Made by a program: the position numbers and the translations under genes. Positions 1 to 8,142 of a stretch of DNA of 64,000 nt are shown in pieces; within the stretch, counting starts at the first letter, position 1; each line of letters starts with the position of its first letter. The notes below the pieces were generated by a model, which did not search any database, had not been told where the DNA came from, and saw nothing but the letters and a program-made list of their open reading frames with translations. This DNA comes from Actinokineospora xionganensis (GTDB lineage Bacteria > Actinomycetota > Actinomycetes > Mycobacteriales > Pseudonocardiaceae), in NCBI RefSeq assembly GCF_014323725.1, contig NZ_JABVED010000013.1:288-64287 (forward strand), read 5' to 3'.

Positions 1-144
1 GAACGTGCACGAGTAGTTGAGGTCGAGCTCGGCCGCGGTGGCGCCGCCCGCCGAGACGAACAGGCTGGTCGTCACCAGACCGGTGACGGTGAGGCCCGCC
101 AGCACGGCGGCGAGACGCCTCGGTTTTAACTTCCGGTGAGTCAT
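1..144 (-). CDS. Secreted protein, N-terminal part only (DUF6801-like)
   Basis: Only the first 48 codons lie in the window; the gene runs off the left edge. It begins with a basic stretch (MTHRKLKPRR), then a hydrophobic helix and an AxA-type signal peptidase site (GGATAAEL), so the product is exported. The mature part starts LDLNYSCTF, which resembles the beginning of actinobacterial DUF6801 domains (a single cysteine after an N-Y pair). The start is an ATG preceded by GGAGAA at good spacing. It is divergent from the PucR-type regulator, which is a plausible controller. The DUF6801 assignment rests on a few residues and is tentative; export is well supported. Confidence 0.7.
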   Translation of the reverse strand, partial: MTHRKLKPRRLAAVLAGLTVTGLVTTSLFVSAGGATAAELDLNYSCTF

Positions 145-647
145 TTGTTCTCCAACCGCACAAAAACGGGGGACCGGCTATTACTGGAAGGGCCTGAACA
201 AAGCCGCGCCGAAAATCACCTCGAAACGGCTCCGGTATATGCAGGCAACGTACCGGCCAGTAGATCGGCCCGCAATACCGGATCTCGCAGGTAAACCGGC
301 ACAATTATCAAGCTAAAGCAATTCCAGTCATACGTTTTGCCCGGTGGTGACAAGGACCGTCCAGGGGTTGCAGGGCGAGACGAACAGTCACGAAGCGTAG
401 CCGAAACCCTGGGCAAACCCCGGGATAACGGCACCGTGAGTAGCTTTGTCACGTTCGGACAGGCCTCGACCTCCGCGCTATCCGTCTCACACAAACTCTG
501 CGGCGGTAACCGCCCGATCGTTGGCATGGACACGCGGGCCACGGGTCGCTATTTGACACTTGAATCCGCTGAATTTATCGTCATTCGAGCAAACGCCGCC
601 GCCGCGCCCCGGTGGTTCCACCACATTCTCCCCTACGAGGTGGGTTA
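145..647. other. Intergenic region between divergent genes
   Basis: About 500 bases without a convincing gene. The ORFs crossing it (for example around 337-648) have no ribosome binding site and an unlikely composition. It is noticeably less GC-rich around 190-350 and 540-590, as expected for promoter DNA. The right part holds a near-consensus housekeeping promoter for the PucR gene (separate entry). The left part must contain the promoter of the secreted protein gene, but I could not place it with confidence. Confidence 0.6.
553..581 (+). promoter_or_regulatory. Housekeeping sigma promoter of the PucR-type gene
   Basis: TTGACA at 553-558 and TATCGT at 576-581 are separated by exactly 17 bases, a near-perfect primary-sigma promoter. 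Transcription should start near 588, giving a leader of about 60 nt before the ATG at 648. Confidence 0.75.
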
Positions 648-1997
648 ATGACCGAACTGAACGGGCGAAGCCCGCGTGCCGATCTGACGGCGACGGCGCT
701 GCGGAAAGTCGAACCGGTCAATGGTGATGACCCGGCCCGATTGCGTTCCCGGCACCGGACCGACGCCGCGCTGAAGATGTGGCGGATGATCCCGCCGGAG
801 CTGGCGCACAAGCTCCGGCCCATGGCGCCGCACCTGGTGAAGGCCGCGGTCCTGGAGATCCAGCGCGCGGTTCCCGCTTACGCCCAGCCGCTCGACGGCA
901 AGTTCCGCGAGGTCCTCGTCGGCGCGGTCGACATGGCCGTGGTCAAGTGCTTCGACAACATCCTCGACTCCAACGCCCAGCAGGCGGACTGGGAAGCCGC
1001 GTTCCGCTACGCGGGTCGGGTCGAGTTCCTCGAGGGCCGCACGATGGACTCGCTGCAGACGGCGGTCCGGGTCGGTGCCCGCGTCGTCTGGCGGCAGCTC
1101 AGCGCCGCCGGTCGGTCCGTCGGCATCCCCCACGACGTGCTGTTCGCCCTGGCCGACGCGATCTTCGCGTGGGTAGACGAGCTGTGCACCGCGGCCATCG
1201 CCGGGTACACCGCCGCCCAGGCCCGCTCCACCGGCGCACTGGAGCGACGCCGCAGGCAGCTACTCAAGATGATCCTGTCCGACCCGCCGGTGGCCCGGCA
1301 GTCGCTGGCCGACCTGGCGGGCGTGACCGACTGGGAACTCCCGCAGCGGGTCGCGGTGATCTCCCTCGAATACCGCGAGGACCAGCACCGGCTGCCAGCC
1401 ACCGCCCTGGGCCCCGAGGTCCTCGTCGACCTGGAGAGCACCGAGCCGTGCCTGGTCGTGGCCGACCCGGACCGCCACCTCGCCCGGCTGGAGAAGGAAC
1501 TGCGCGGCAGGCGGGCCGCGGTCGGCCCGACGGTGGAACTTGGCGACGCCATCCTTTCGCTGCGCTGCGCGCGCAAGGCGATGACGCTCGTGCACCGCGG
1601 TGTGCTGCCGGACAAGAACATCACGCTGTGCGCCGAGCACCTCTCGACGCTGGCCCTGATGTCGGACGAGTTCCTGGTCTCGCACCTGACCGGCCGCGTC
1701 CTCGTCCCGTTCGAGAACCTGACCGCCAAGCAGCGCGAACGCCTGGAGAGCACCCTGCTGGCCTGGTTGGAGACCCGCGGCGGCATCAACGAGATCGCCA
1801 CCCGGCTCGACGTGCACCCCCAGACCGTGCGCTACCGCATGCACCAACTGGAGCAGTTGCTCGGCGAGCGCCTCGCCGATCCGGAGGAGCGGCTGTCCCT
1901 GGAGATCGCCCTGCGCTACCGGCGGATCATCGCCGAGGGCAACCCGACCGAGGACGCCGAGGAACCTGAGGAAGCCCTGCTGGACGACGCCATCTAA
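648..1997 (+). CDS. PucR-family helix-turn-helix regulator
   Basis: A 449-residue soluble regulator. The N-terminal half (about residues 40-190) is an all-helical domain like the RsbRD-type N-domain found in many actinobacterial PucR proteins. A middle region follows, and the C-terminal 60 residues carry the PucR HTH (ARLDVHPQTVRYRMHQLEQ). Proteins of this build bind DNA through the C-terminal HTH; the ligand is unknown. I chose the ATG at 648 because GAGGTGGG lies just upstream; the longer ORF from 612 has no binding site. The divergent neighbour is a secreted protein gene. Its stop codon overlaps the stop of the convergent dehydrogenase by two bases. Confidence 0.85.
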   Translation: MTELNGRSPRADLTATALRKVEPVNGDDPARLRSRHRTDAALKMWRMIPPELAHKLRPMAPHLVKAAVLEIQRAVPAYAQPLDGKFREVLVGAVDMAVVKCFDNILDSNAQQADWEAAFRYAGRVEFLEGRTMDSLQTAVRVGARVVWRQLSAAGRSVGIPHDVLFALADAIFAWVDELCTAAIAGYTAAQARSTGALERRRRQLLKMILSDPPVARQSLADLAGVTDWELPQRVAVISLEYREDQHRLPATALGPEVLVDLESTEPCLVVADPDRHLARLEKELRGRRAAVGPTVELGDAILSLRCARKAMTLVHRGVLPDKNITLCAEHLSTLALMSDEFLVSHLTGRVLVPFENLTAKQRERLESTLLAWLETRGGINEIATRLDVHPQTVRYRMHQLEQLLGERLADPEERLSLEIALRYRRIIAEGNPTEDAEEPEEALLDDAI

Positions 1998-3127
1998 CCC
2001 CGCGAGTCCCCACCTCCCGACCGCGAGTTCTCAGTTCGAGCACCCCGAATCGGGAACTCACTGTCGGGAGGTGGGGACTCGTGGGTCAGGTCGACAACTG
2101 TGACACCGGGGCGGCCGGGCGCGGCGTCGTTCATCGCGACCAGCGCGCCTGGGACACCGTCGAGGCTGATCCGCGGCCCCACCAGGCGGGAGAGATCCAT
2201 GCCTGCCCGCTCGACCATGCTCAGCATCGCCGGGTACTCATGCGCCTGGACGCCGTGGCTGCCGAGCAGAACCAGTTCGTCGGCGATCACCTGGTGCATC
2301 GGGATCGGCGCGACGCCGAGCGACGGCGGCATCAGCCCGACCTGCACGTGCCTGCCGCGTTTGCGCAGGCACGCCACCGAAGCCGCGCAGGTCGCCGGGT
2401 GGCCGACGCAGTCGAGCGACACGTGGGCGCCGCCGCCGGTGACCTCGCGGACCGCGGCGGCCACGTCATCGACCTCGCCCGCGTCGATCACCACCTCCGC
2501 GCCCAGCGACAACACCAACTCCAGAGCCGCCCGCGACAGGTCGACGGCCACGACCCTGGCGCCCGCCGCGACAGCGATCAACACGGCGGAGATCCCCGCG
2601 CCGCCGCACCCATGCACGGCGACCCACTGACCGGGCCGCACCTCGCCCTGGCGCAGGACCGCACGGAAGGCCGTGCCGAACCGACAGCCCAGCGCCGCGG
2701 CGGCGACCGAGTCGATCGACCCGGGCAACCGGACCAGGTTCACCTCAGCATGGTCGAGGGCCACAAACTCGGCGAAGGAACCCCAGTGCGTGGAGCCGGG
2801 TTGGAACTGGCGGTCGCACACTTGCTGGTTGCCGCTCGCGCATTGGGGACACGCCCCACAGGCGCAGACGAACGGCACCGTGACCCGCTCGTCCAGCCGC
2901 CAACCGCGCACCTCCGACCCGACTTCGACGATGCGCCCGGCGAGCTCATGCCCGGCCACGTGCGGCAGCGCGACACTCGGGTCGTGGCCCTGCCAGGCGT
3001 GCCAGTCGCTGCGGCAGACGCCGGTCGCCTCGACTCGCACGACGACCCCGTCGCGACTCGACTTGGGCTCGTCGACGTCTTCGACCAGCGGTTTCACGCC
3101 GAATTCAGTGATCACGACGGCGCGCAT
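1994..3127 (-). CDS. Zinc-dependent alcohol dehydrogenase (MDR family)
   Basis: A 377-residue medium-chain dehydrogenase, predicted to oxidise an alcohol with NAD(P). The catalytic zinc ligands are visible in GVCRSDWHAW and GHELAG. The structural zinc loop has four cysteines (CACGACPQC, then a Cys after GNQQV), and the nucleotide site is VHGCGGAG. The start is the ATG at 3127 behind GGAGGACTGCC; the frame extends upstream to 3247 but without a binding site. The family normally ends near VTVVDLT. Here about 29 extra residues (HESPPPDSEF onward) are encoded by the intergenic hairpin, so the original stop seems to have been lost. The substrate is not predictable. Confidence 0.88.
   Translation of the reverse strand: MRAVVITEFGVKPLVEDVDEPKSSRDGVVVRVEATGVCRSDWHAWQGHDPSVALPHVAGHELAGRIVEVGSEVRGWRLDERVTVPFVCACGACPQCASGNQQVCDRQFQPGSTHWGSFAEFVALDHAEVNLVRLPGSIDSVAAAALGCRFGTAFRAVLRQGEVRPGQWVAVHGCGGAGISAVLIAVAAGARVVAVDLSRAALELVLSLGAEVVIDAGEVDDVAAAVREVTGGGAHVSLDCVGHPATCAASVACLRKRGRHVQVGLMPPSLGVAPIPMHQVIADELVLLGSHGVQAHEYPAMLSMVERAGMDLSRLVGPRISLDGVPGALVAMNDAAPGRPGVTVVDLTHESPPPDSEFPIRGARTENSRSGGGDSRG
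2003..2081. terminator. Large hairpin between convergent genes
   Basis: Perfect 19-bp inverted repeat: 2003-2021 (CGAGTCCCCACCTCCCGAC) pairs with 2063-2081. Inside it GAGTTC (2025-2030) pairs with GAACTC (2054-2059). It should act as a bidirectional terminator for the PucR gene and the dehydrogenase. Unusually, it lies inside the dehydrogenase reading frame and encodes the last residues of that protein. Confidence 0.8.
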
Positions 3128-3261
3128 GGCAGTCCTCCGGTCTCGGGTGGAAGTTTCTCGAAAATACTTTGTCGAGGGCTGTCGATTCCGCGGTGGAGCG
3201 TTCGTCGGGTGAGTGAACGGCAAGGAGAGCCCCACCCGGGGCCACACCGAAGGAGCACATC

Positions 3262-3843
3262 ATGGGCAAGCTGGTCGTCACCGAGTTCATCTCCCTCGAC
3301 GGCGTCATCGAGGACCCGGGCGGCGCCGAGGGCTTCGAGCACGGTGGCTGGAGCTTCAAGTCCCCGGCGCCGGACGGCGAGCAGTTCAAGTTCGACGAGC
3401 TGATGGCGAGCGACGCGCAGCTCTTCGGCCGCCACACCTACGAGGCGTTCGCCGCGGCGTGGCCGGAGATGACCGACGAGGCCGGGTTCGCCGACAAGAT
3501 GAACTCGATGCCCAAGTACGTCGTGTCCACGACCCTCGGCGAGGCGAAGTGGAACAACACCACCGTCATCTCCGACAACGTCGCCGAGGAGGTCGCGAAC
3601 CTCAAGACCAAGTACCAGGGCGACATCCTGGTCGCGGGCAGCGCGACCCTGGTCGACACCCTGCGCGCCCATGACCTCGTCGACGAGTACCGCCTGATGG
3701 TGCACCCGGTCGTCCTCGGCTCCGGCAAGCGTCTGTTCCACCAGGTCGGCGGCATGAGCGACCTGGAACTGGTCGACTCCCGCAAGGTCGGTCCGAACGT
3801 GCTGCTGCTGACCTACCGCGCCGCCGCCAAGACCGAGAGCTGA
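3262..3843 (+). CDS. Dihydrofolate reductase-family (RibD C-terminal-like) protein
   Basis: A 193-residue protein of the RibD C-terminal/DHFR-like superfamily, normally an NADPH-binding reductase fold. The start MGKLVVTEFISLDGVIEDP and the later HPVVLGSGKRLF are typical of the stand-alone actinobacterial members, whose substrates are mostly unknown. The ATG follows AAGGAG. It is monocistronic, ending at a strong hairpin at 3856-3888. A second family member lies at 15921-16511, there linked to an ECF sigma factor. Function beyond a putative reductase cannot be given. Confidence 0.85.
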   Translation: MGKLVVTEFISLDGVIEDPGGAEGFEHGGWSFKSPAPDGEQFKFDELMASDAQLFGRHTYEAFAAAWPEMTDEAGFADKMNSMPKYVVSTTLGEAKWNNTTVISDNVAEEVANLKTKYQGDILVAGSATLVDTLRAHDLVDEYRLMVHPVVLGSGKRLFHQVGGMSDLELVDSRKVGPNVLLLTYRAAAKTES

Positions 3844-3855
3844 CCGTCGCACCCG

Positions 3856-3888
3856 CGCGGGCCGCCTGAGCACCTCAGGCGGCCCGCG
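3856..3888. terminator. Bidirectional terminator hairpin
   Basis: Perfect 15-bp stem (3856-3870 with 3874-3888) around a CAC loop, lying between the convergent RibD-like gene and the small membrane protein gene. Confidence 0.85.
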
Positions 3889-3894
3889 GGCGGG

Positions 3895-4119
3895 TCAGCC
3901 CGCGACGATGATCCAGAGACCGAAGGCCACGACCGCCGCGCACAGCGCGAAACTCACCGCGGCCGTGGCGACGCCGAAGACGTTCGATCCGCCCTTCGCG
4001 CGGGCGTCGGCGTGGTCGGACCAGCCGCGCACCCCGAGCGAGAACAGGATCACGGTGCCGACCGCGGTGCTGAAGGCCACGATGAGGACCTCGACCAGCA
4101 GCGCCCAGTTGATGTTCAT
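3895..4119 (-). CDS. Small two-helix membrane protein, Pit partner
   Basis: A 74-residue protein with two hydrophobic helices (about residues 5-27 and 50-72) joined by a charged loop (SDHADARAKGGSN). Its ATG overlaps the stop of the phosphate transporter gene by four bases, so the two are translationally coupled. The same order occurs in mycobacteria, where a small membrane protein gene follows pitA. It probably assembles with or modulates the transporter, but this is inferred from position only. Confidence 0.8.
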   Translation of the reverse strand: MNINWALLVEVLIVAFSTAVGTVILFSLGVRGWSDHADARAKGGSNVFGVATAAVSFALCAAVVAFGLWIIVAG

Positions 4120-5267
4120 CGGGCTGCCCCACCAGTGGTCTCGACAGTCTCACCGGGGATGGGTTCGACCGGGATGTCGTTGACGTTGTGCGCGCCGACG
4201 ACGTCGCGGCGCGAGCGGAGGTAGATGCCCAGGCCGAACGCCAGCCCGACCACGGCGACCACGACGGTGCCGAACGTCCCGGACTCGGCGACGACGCCCG
4301 CGAGAGCGCCTGCCAGGCCCGCGGCGGGCAGGGTGATGATCCAGGCGAGCACCATTCGGCCGGCGGTCCCCCACTGCACCTTGGCCTGCGGCGTGCCGAG
4401 GCCCGCGCCGAGGATGCCACCGGAGCAGACGTGGGTGGTCGAGAGCGCGATGCCCAGGTGCGACGAGGTCAGGATGACGGCGGTGGCGCTGGCCTGGGCG
4501 GCGAAGCCCTGCGGCGCCCCGATGTCGGTGATGCCCTTGCCGAGGGTGCGGATGATCCGCCAGCCACCGAGGTAGGTGCCAAGGGCGATGGCGGCACCGG
4601 CGCTCACGATGACCCACACCGGCGGGCCGGAGCCTTGAGGCAGGCTGCCCGCGCTGATCATGGTGAGGGTGATGATGCCCATCGTCTTCTGCGCGTCGTT
4701 CGTGCCGTGCGCCAGCGAGAGCATCGACGCGGAGGCGATCTGGCCGATGCGGAAGCCGCGCGGCGTGCGGCTCGCGGTGGCCCGGCGGGTGATGCGGAAA
4801 GCCAGATAGGTGGCGACCATGCCCGCGAACATGGCGATGAGGGGCGCGGCCAGGGCCGGGACCAGGACCTTCTCGGCGAGCTTGGCGAAGCGGACGGCGT
4901 CGCTGCCCGCGGCGACCCAGGTCGCGCCGATGAGGCCGCCGAACAGCGCGTGCGACGAACTCGACGGCAGGCCGACGTACCAGGTCAGCAGATTCCAGAC
5001 GATGGCTCCGACCAATCCGCCGAACACCACCGCCGGGGTGATCGCGGCGTCGTCGACCAGCCCGCCGGAGATCGTTTTGGCCACCTCGACCGACAGGAAC
5101 GCGCCCACCAGGTTCAGCACCGCCGACAGCGCCACCGCCGTCTTCGGACGCAGCGCGCCCGTGGCGATCGACGTGGCCATCGCGTTGGCCGTGTCGTGGA
5201 AGCCGTTCGTGAAGTCGAAGATCAGCGCGGTCACCACCACGATGGTGACCAGCACAGACACATCCAC
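4116..5267 (-). CDS. pitA: Pit-family low-affinity inorganic phosphate transporter
   Basis: A 383-residue polytopic membrane protein of the PiT family, which imports metal-phosphate with protons. Both halves of the inverted duplication carry the family signature: DFTNGFHDTANAMA near the N-terminus and LAHGTNDAQKTMG in the middle. The start is a GTG eight bases behind GGAGGAG; the in-frame GTG two codons later is less well placed. It is co-transcribed with the small membrane protein downstream. About 40 bases upstream are two 11-nt units resembling a PHO box (separate entry), which suggests control by PhoP. Confidence 0.92.
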   Translation of the reverse strand: MDVSVLVTIVVVTALIFDFTNGFHDTANAMATSIATGALRPKTAVALSAVLNLVGAFLSVEVAKTISGGLVDDAAITPAVVFGGLVGAIVWNLLTWYVGLPSSSSHALFGGLIGATWVAAGSDAVRFAKLAEKVLVPALAAPLIAMFAGMVATYLAFRITRRATASRTPRGFRIGQIASASMLSLAHGTNDAQKTMGIITLTMISAGSLPQGSGPPVWVIVSAGAAIALGTYLGGWRIIRTLGKGITDIGAPQGFAAQASATAVILTSSHLGIALSTTHVCSGGILGAGLGTPQAKVQWGTAGRMVLAWIITLPAAGLAGALAGVVAESGTFGTVVVAVVGLAFGLGIYLRSRRDVVGAHNVNDIPVEPIPGETVETTGGAAR

Positions 5268-5308
5268 CGAGAACTCCTCCCCCGACGACCGGAACGACGC
5301 AAACCTAC

Positions 5309-5330
5309 GTTAACCACTCGTTCACACGAT
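5309..5330 (-). promoter_or_regulatory. Candidate PHO box upstream of pitA
   Basis: Two adjacent 11-nt units read on the + strand, GTTAACCACTC (5309-5319) and GTTCACACGAT (5320-5330), match the repeat pattern of actinobacterial PhoP sites (GTTCACC-type repeats every 11 nt). They lie 42 bases before the pitA start. Only the first bases of each unit agree well, so this is a candidate. Confidence 0.45.
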
Positions 5331-5354
5331 CACAGGGCAGGCAGGGGGCAGGCT

Positions 5355-6323
5355 TTACCGCTTGCCGTAGCGGGCCAGGACAGCCGACCGGAGGACCATG
5401 TCGGACCGCGGAACGGGTTCGATGAACACCTCGGCGATCACCGGGTAGGCCGCGCCCAGGTCGGTGGCCAGCCGCACGCAGGCGCGTTCGAGATCGGCGG
5501 CGGTGAGCGCGTCATCGAAGTCCACGCGTGCGCACACCAGGACACGGTCGGTGCCGATGAGCATGGTCTGCAGATCGACCACGGCTTCGATCTCACGCGC
5601 CGCGGCGAGGGTGTCACGGATGGCGTAGACGAGGTCCGCCGAGGCCTGGCGGCCGATGAGCAGGCCCGCGTTGGTCCGCCCGAGGAGGAACGCGACGAAC
5701 GCGAGCAGCAACCCGATGGCCACCGACGCGACGCCGTCCCACACCGAGGACCCGGTGAACTGGCGCAGGCCGACACCGGTGAAGGCGATCAGCAGGCCGA
5801 GCAGCGCGGCGGTGTCCTCGTACAGCACGGTCTTCGACGTCGGGTCGTCGCCGTGCCGCAGGTGTTCGAGGAGGGTGCGGCCCTGCTCGGCGGCCTCGCG
5901 GCGCACCTGGCGCCGCGCCTGCGTCCAGGAGATCGACTCCAGCGCGAAGGCGATGATCAGGACGAGGTACGCCACGTGCGCCGAGGTCGACTCCTCGGGC
6001 TCGCCGAAGATCGTGGAGAAGCCTTCGTAGAGGGCGAACACCGCACCCGAGACGAAGATCGACACCGCCGCCAGCAGCGACCAGAAGTACCGCGCCTTGC
6101 CGTAGCCGAACGGGTGGCGCCGGTCTGCGGGACGGTCGGAGACCTTGAGCGCGGTGAGGAGCAGCAGTTCGGTGAAGGTGTCGGCCACGGAGTGCGCGGC
6201 CTCGGCAAGCATCGCCGCCGAGCCGGTGATCACGCCCGCGATGAGCTTCATGATGGCGATGGCCAGGTTCATCACCCCGGCGAGGACGACCGTCAGCGTG
6301 CTCTCATCCTCCGATTCGCTCAC
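5355..6323 (-). CDS. Cation diffusion facilitator family transporter
   Basis: A 322-residue CDF protein that would export divalent metal (Zn, Fe, Mn or Co) in exchange for protons. About six membrane helices are visible. The metal-site pattern HSVAD lies in helix 2 (EAAHSVADTFTE) and DTAALLG in helix 5. The family DRRHPFGYGKARYFW loop is present, followed by a cytoplasmic C-terminal domain. The start is a GTG with no Shine-Dalgarno; TACGAT ends seven bases before it, so the gene is probably leaderless. It is separate from pitA, with 87 bases between. Metal specificity cannot be told. Confidence 0.88.
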   Translation of the reverse strand: MSESEDESTLTVVLAGVMNLAIAIMKLIAGVITGSAAMLAEAAHSVADTFTELLLLTALKVSDRPADRRHPFGYGKARYFWSLLAAVSIFVSGAVFALYEGFSTIFGEPEESTSAHVAYLVLIIAFALESISWTQARRQVRREAAEQGRTLLEHLRHGDDPTSKTVLYEDTAALLGLLIAFTGVGLRQFTGSSVWDGVASVAIGLLLAFVAFLLGRTNAGLLIGRQASADLVYAIRDTLAAAREIEAVVDLQTMLIGTDRVLVCARVDFDDALTAADLERACVRLATDLGAAYPVIAEVFIEPVPRSDMVLRSAVLARYGKR

Positions 6324-6362
6324 GGTCGGATCGTAAGAGCGCGCATACCGGCGCGCCGGGTG

Positions 6363-6388
6363 GGAATACCGGGTGATCAGCCTTTGTT
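6363..6388 (+). promoter_or_regulatory. SigR/SigH-type promoter of the LLM oxidoreductase operon
   Basis: GGAAT (6363-6367), exactly 18 bases, then GTT (6386-6388): the consensus of the thiol-oxidative-stress sigma factor SigR (mycobacterial SigH). Transcription would start near 6395, about 40 nt before the ATG at 6434. Confidence 0.65.
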
Positions 6389-6433
6389 CGGCATAGTTGA
6401 GAGCTGAACTACCTATTGGGAAGAGGCGTGGAC

Positions 6434-7522
6434 ATGCAGTTCGGGATCTTCACCGTCGGCGACGTGACCACCGACCCGACCACCGGGACGACGCCCACGG
6501 AGGCCGAGCGCATCCAGGGGATGGTCACGATCGCGCTCAAGGCCGAGGAGGTCGGGCTGGACGTGTTCGCCACCGGCGAGCACCACAACCCGCCGTTCGT
6601 GCCGTCGTCCCCCACCACGATGCTGGGCTACGTCGCCGCGCGCACCGAGCGGCTGATCCTGTCCACCTCGACCACGCTGATCACGACGAACGACCCGGTG
6701 AAGATCGCCGAGGACTTCGCGATGCTGCAACACCTCGCGGGCGGGCGGGTCGACCTGATGATGGGCCGCGGGAACACCGGCCCGGTCTATCCCTGGTTCG
6801 GCAAGGACATCCGTGACGGCATCGATCTGGCGATCGAGAACTACGCACTGCTGCGCGGACTGTGGCGCGAGGACGTCGTCGACTGGGAAGGCCGCTTCCG
6901 CACGCCGCTGCGCTCGTTCACCTCGACCCCGCGCCCACTCGACGGCGTGCCCCCGTTCGTCTGGCACGGCTCGATCCGCAGCCCGGAGATCGCCGAGCAG
7001 GCGGCGTACTACGGGGACGGGTTCTTCGCGAACAACATCTTCTGGCCCAGGGAGCACTTCATCCGGCTCGTCAACCTCTACCGGGCCCGCTTCGAGCACT
7101 ACGGGCACGGCAAGGCGGAGCAGGCGATCGTCGGCCTCGGCGGGCAAGTGTTCATGCGCAAGAACTCCCAGGACGCGGTGCGCGAATTCCGGCCGTACTT
7201 CGACAACGCGCCGGTCTACGGCCACGGACCGTCCCTTGAGGACTTCACCGACCAGACCCCGCTGACCGTGGGCAGCCCGCAGGAGGTCATCGACAAGACA
7301 CTGACGTTCCGCGACTCCTTCGGCGACTACCAGCGGCAACTGTTCCTCGTGGACCACGCGGGCCTGCCACTCAAGACGGTGCTGGAGCAGCTCGACCTGC
7401 TCGGCGAGGAAGTGATCCCGGTGCTGCGCAAGGAATTCGCCGCGCTGCGGCCTGCCAACGTACCCGAGGCCCCGACCCACCAGAGCCTGCTCGCCGCGTC
7501 GACCGTGCAGGCCGCCCGATGA
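6434..7522 (+). CDS. LLM-class flavin-dependent oxidoreductase (CE1758 type)
   Basis: A 362-residue luciferase-like monooxygenase (TIM barrel, uses reduced FMN and oxygen). The family features are an N-terminal FGIFTVGD strand, FATGEHHNPPF, the GRGNTGPVYPW loop and a later VGSPQEVIDKT. The ATG at 6434 follows GAAGAGG and was preferred over the GTG at 6416. It overlaps the next gene, an FMN reductase, by four bases. This pairing matches the CE1758/CE1759 duo of corynebacteria, in which the second enzyme would supply reduced flavin. The upstream promoter looks SigR-dependent, so a role in oxidative or electrophile stress is likely. Substrate unknown. Confidence 0.88.
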   Translation: MQFGIFTVGDVTTDPTTGTTPTEAERIQGMVTIALKAEEVGLDVFATGEHHNPPFVPSSPTTMLGYVAARTERLILSTSTTLITTNDPVKIAEDFAMLQHLAGGRVDLMMGRGNTGPVYPWFGKDIRDGIDLAIENYALLRGLWREDVVDWEGRFRTPLRSFTSTPRPLDGVPPFVWHGSIRSPEIAEQAAYYGDGFFANNIFWPREHFIRLVNLYRARFEHYGHGKAEQAIVGLGGQVFMRKNSQDAVREFRPYFDNAPVYGHGPSLEDFTDQTPLTVGSPQEVIDKTLTFRDSFGDYQRQLFLVDHAGLPLKTVLEQLDLLGEEVIPVLRKEFAALRPANVPEAPTHQSLLAASTVQAAR

Positions 7523-8127
7523 CCACCATCGCCGTGGTGTCCGCGGGCCTCAGCGAGCCGTCGTCCACCCGCCTGCTGGCCGACCGCCTCGCGGCGGCGG
7601 TCCAGCGGGAGGCGCAGGCAGAGGTGCGCGTGATCAACCTGCGCGAACACGCCCACGACATCGCCGACAACCTCCTGACCGGCTTCCCACCACCGGCCCT
7701 GCGAACGGCGATCGACACGGTCGTCGAAGCCGACGCCCTGATCGCCGTCTCCCCCATCTTCAACGCCTCATATAGCGGCCTGTTCAAATCCTTCTTCGAT
7801 GTGCTGGAGCCGGATTCCCTCGCGGGCAAGCCAGTCCTCCTTGGAGCGACCGGAGGAACGGCCCGACACTCACTCGCGTTGGAACACGCCCTGCGCCCGA
7901 TGTTCGCCTACCTCCGCGCGACCGTGGCGCCGACCGCGGTGTTCGCGGCCACAGAGGACTGGGGCGGCGACGACCAAGGCTTGGCGGACCGGGTAGCCAG
8001 TGCGGGGAGGGAACTCGCCGACCTGGTCAACGGCAAGCCATCCAGGCCGAGGCCAAACGGATTCGACGACCCGATCCCGTTCGAACAACTCCTGGGCCGG
8101 GGCGAGCTGACGAGGCCTGCGGACTGA
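7519..8127 (+). CDS. NAD(P)H-dependent FMN reductase (CE1759 type)
   Basis: A 202-residue flavodoxin-fold reductase. It starts with the phosphate-binding strand and loop (AVVSAGLSEPSSTRLLAD) and continues with the SPIFNASYSGLFKSFFD segment and the LLGATGGTARHSL loop typical of this group. It should reduce FMN for the monooxygenase encoded just upstream, with which it shares an ATGA overlap. The C-terminal 25 residues are a polar tail. Assignment as the reductase half of an LLM duo is firm in fold and context. Confidence 0.88.
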   Translation: MTTIAVVSAGLSEPSSTRLLADRLAAAVQREAQAEVRVINLREHAHDIADNLLTGFPPPALRTAIDTVVEADALIAVSPIFNASYSGLFKSFFDVLEPDSLAGKPVLLGATGGTARHSLALEHALRPMFAYLRATVAPTAVFAATEDWGGDDQGLADRVASAGRELADLVNGKPSRPRPNGFDDPIPFEQLLGRGELTRPAD

Positions 8128-8142
8128 CGTCAGACTGGTGCG

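Noticed and set aside
337-648. 103-codon frame upstream of the PucR gene
   Set aside because: No binding site, it crosses a near-consensus promoter, and its composition is unlike protein; treated as intergenic.
779-1969. A 396-codon frame inside the PucR-type gene
   Set aside because: It is the +1 shadow of the real gene, with the Arg/Pro/Gly composition typical of such frames.
4188-6407. A 739-codon frame on the + strand
   Set aside because: It is antisense to the Pit and CDF genes, low-complexity in Arg, Gly and Asp, and has no motif or binding site; it is a GC-frame shadow.
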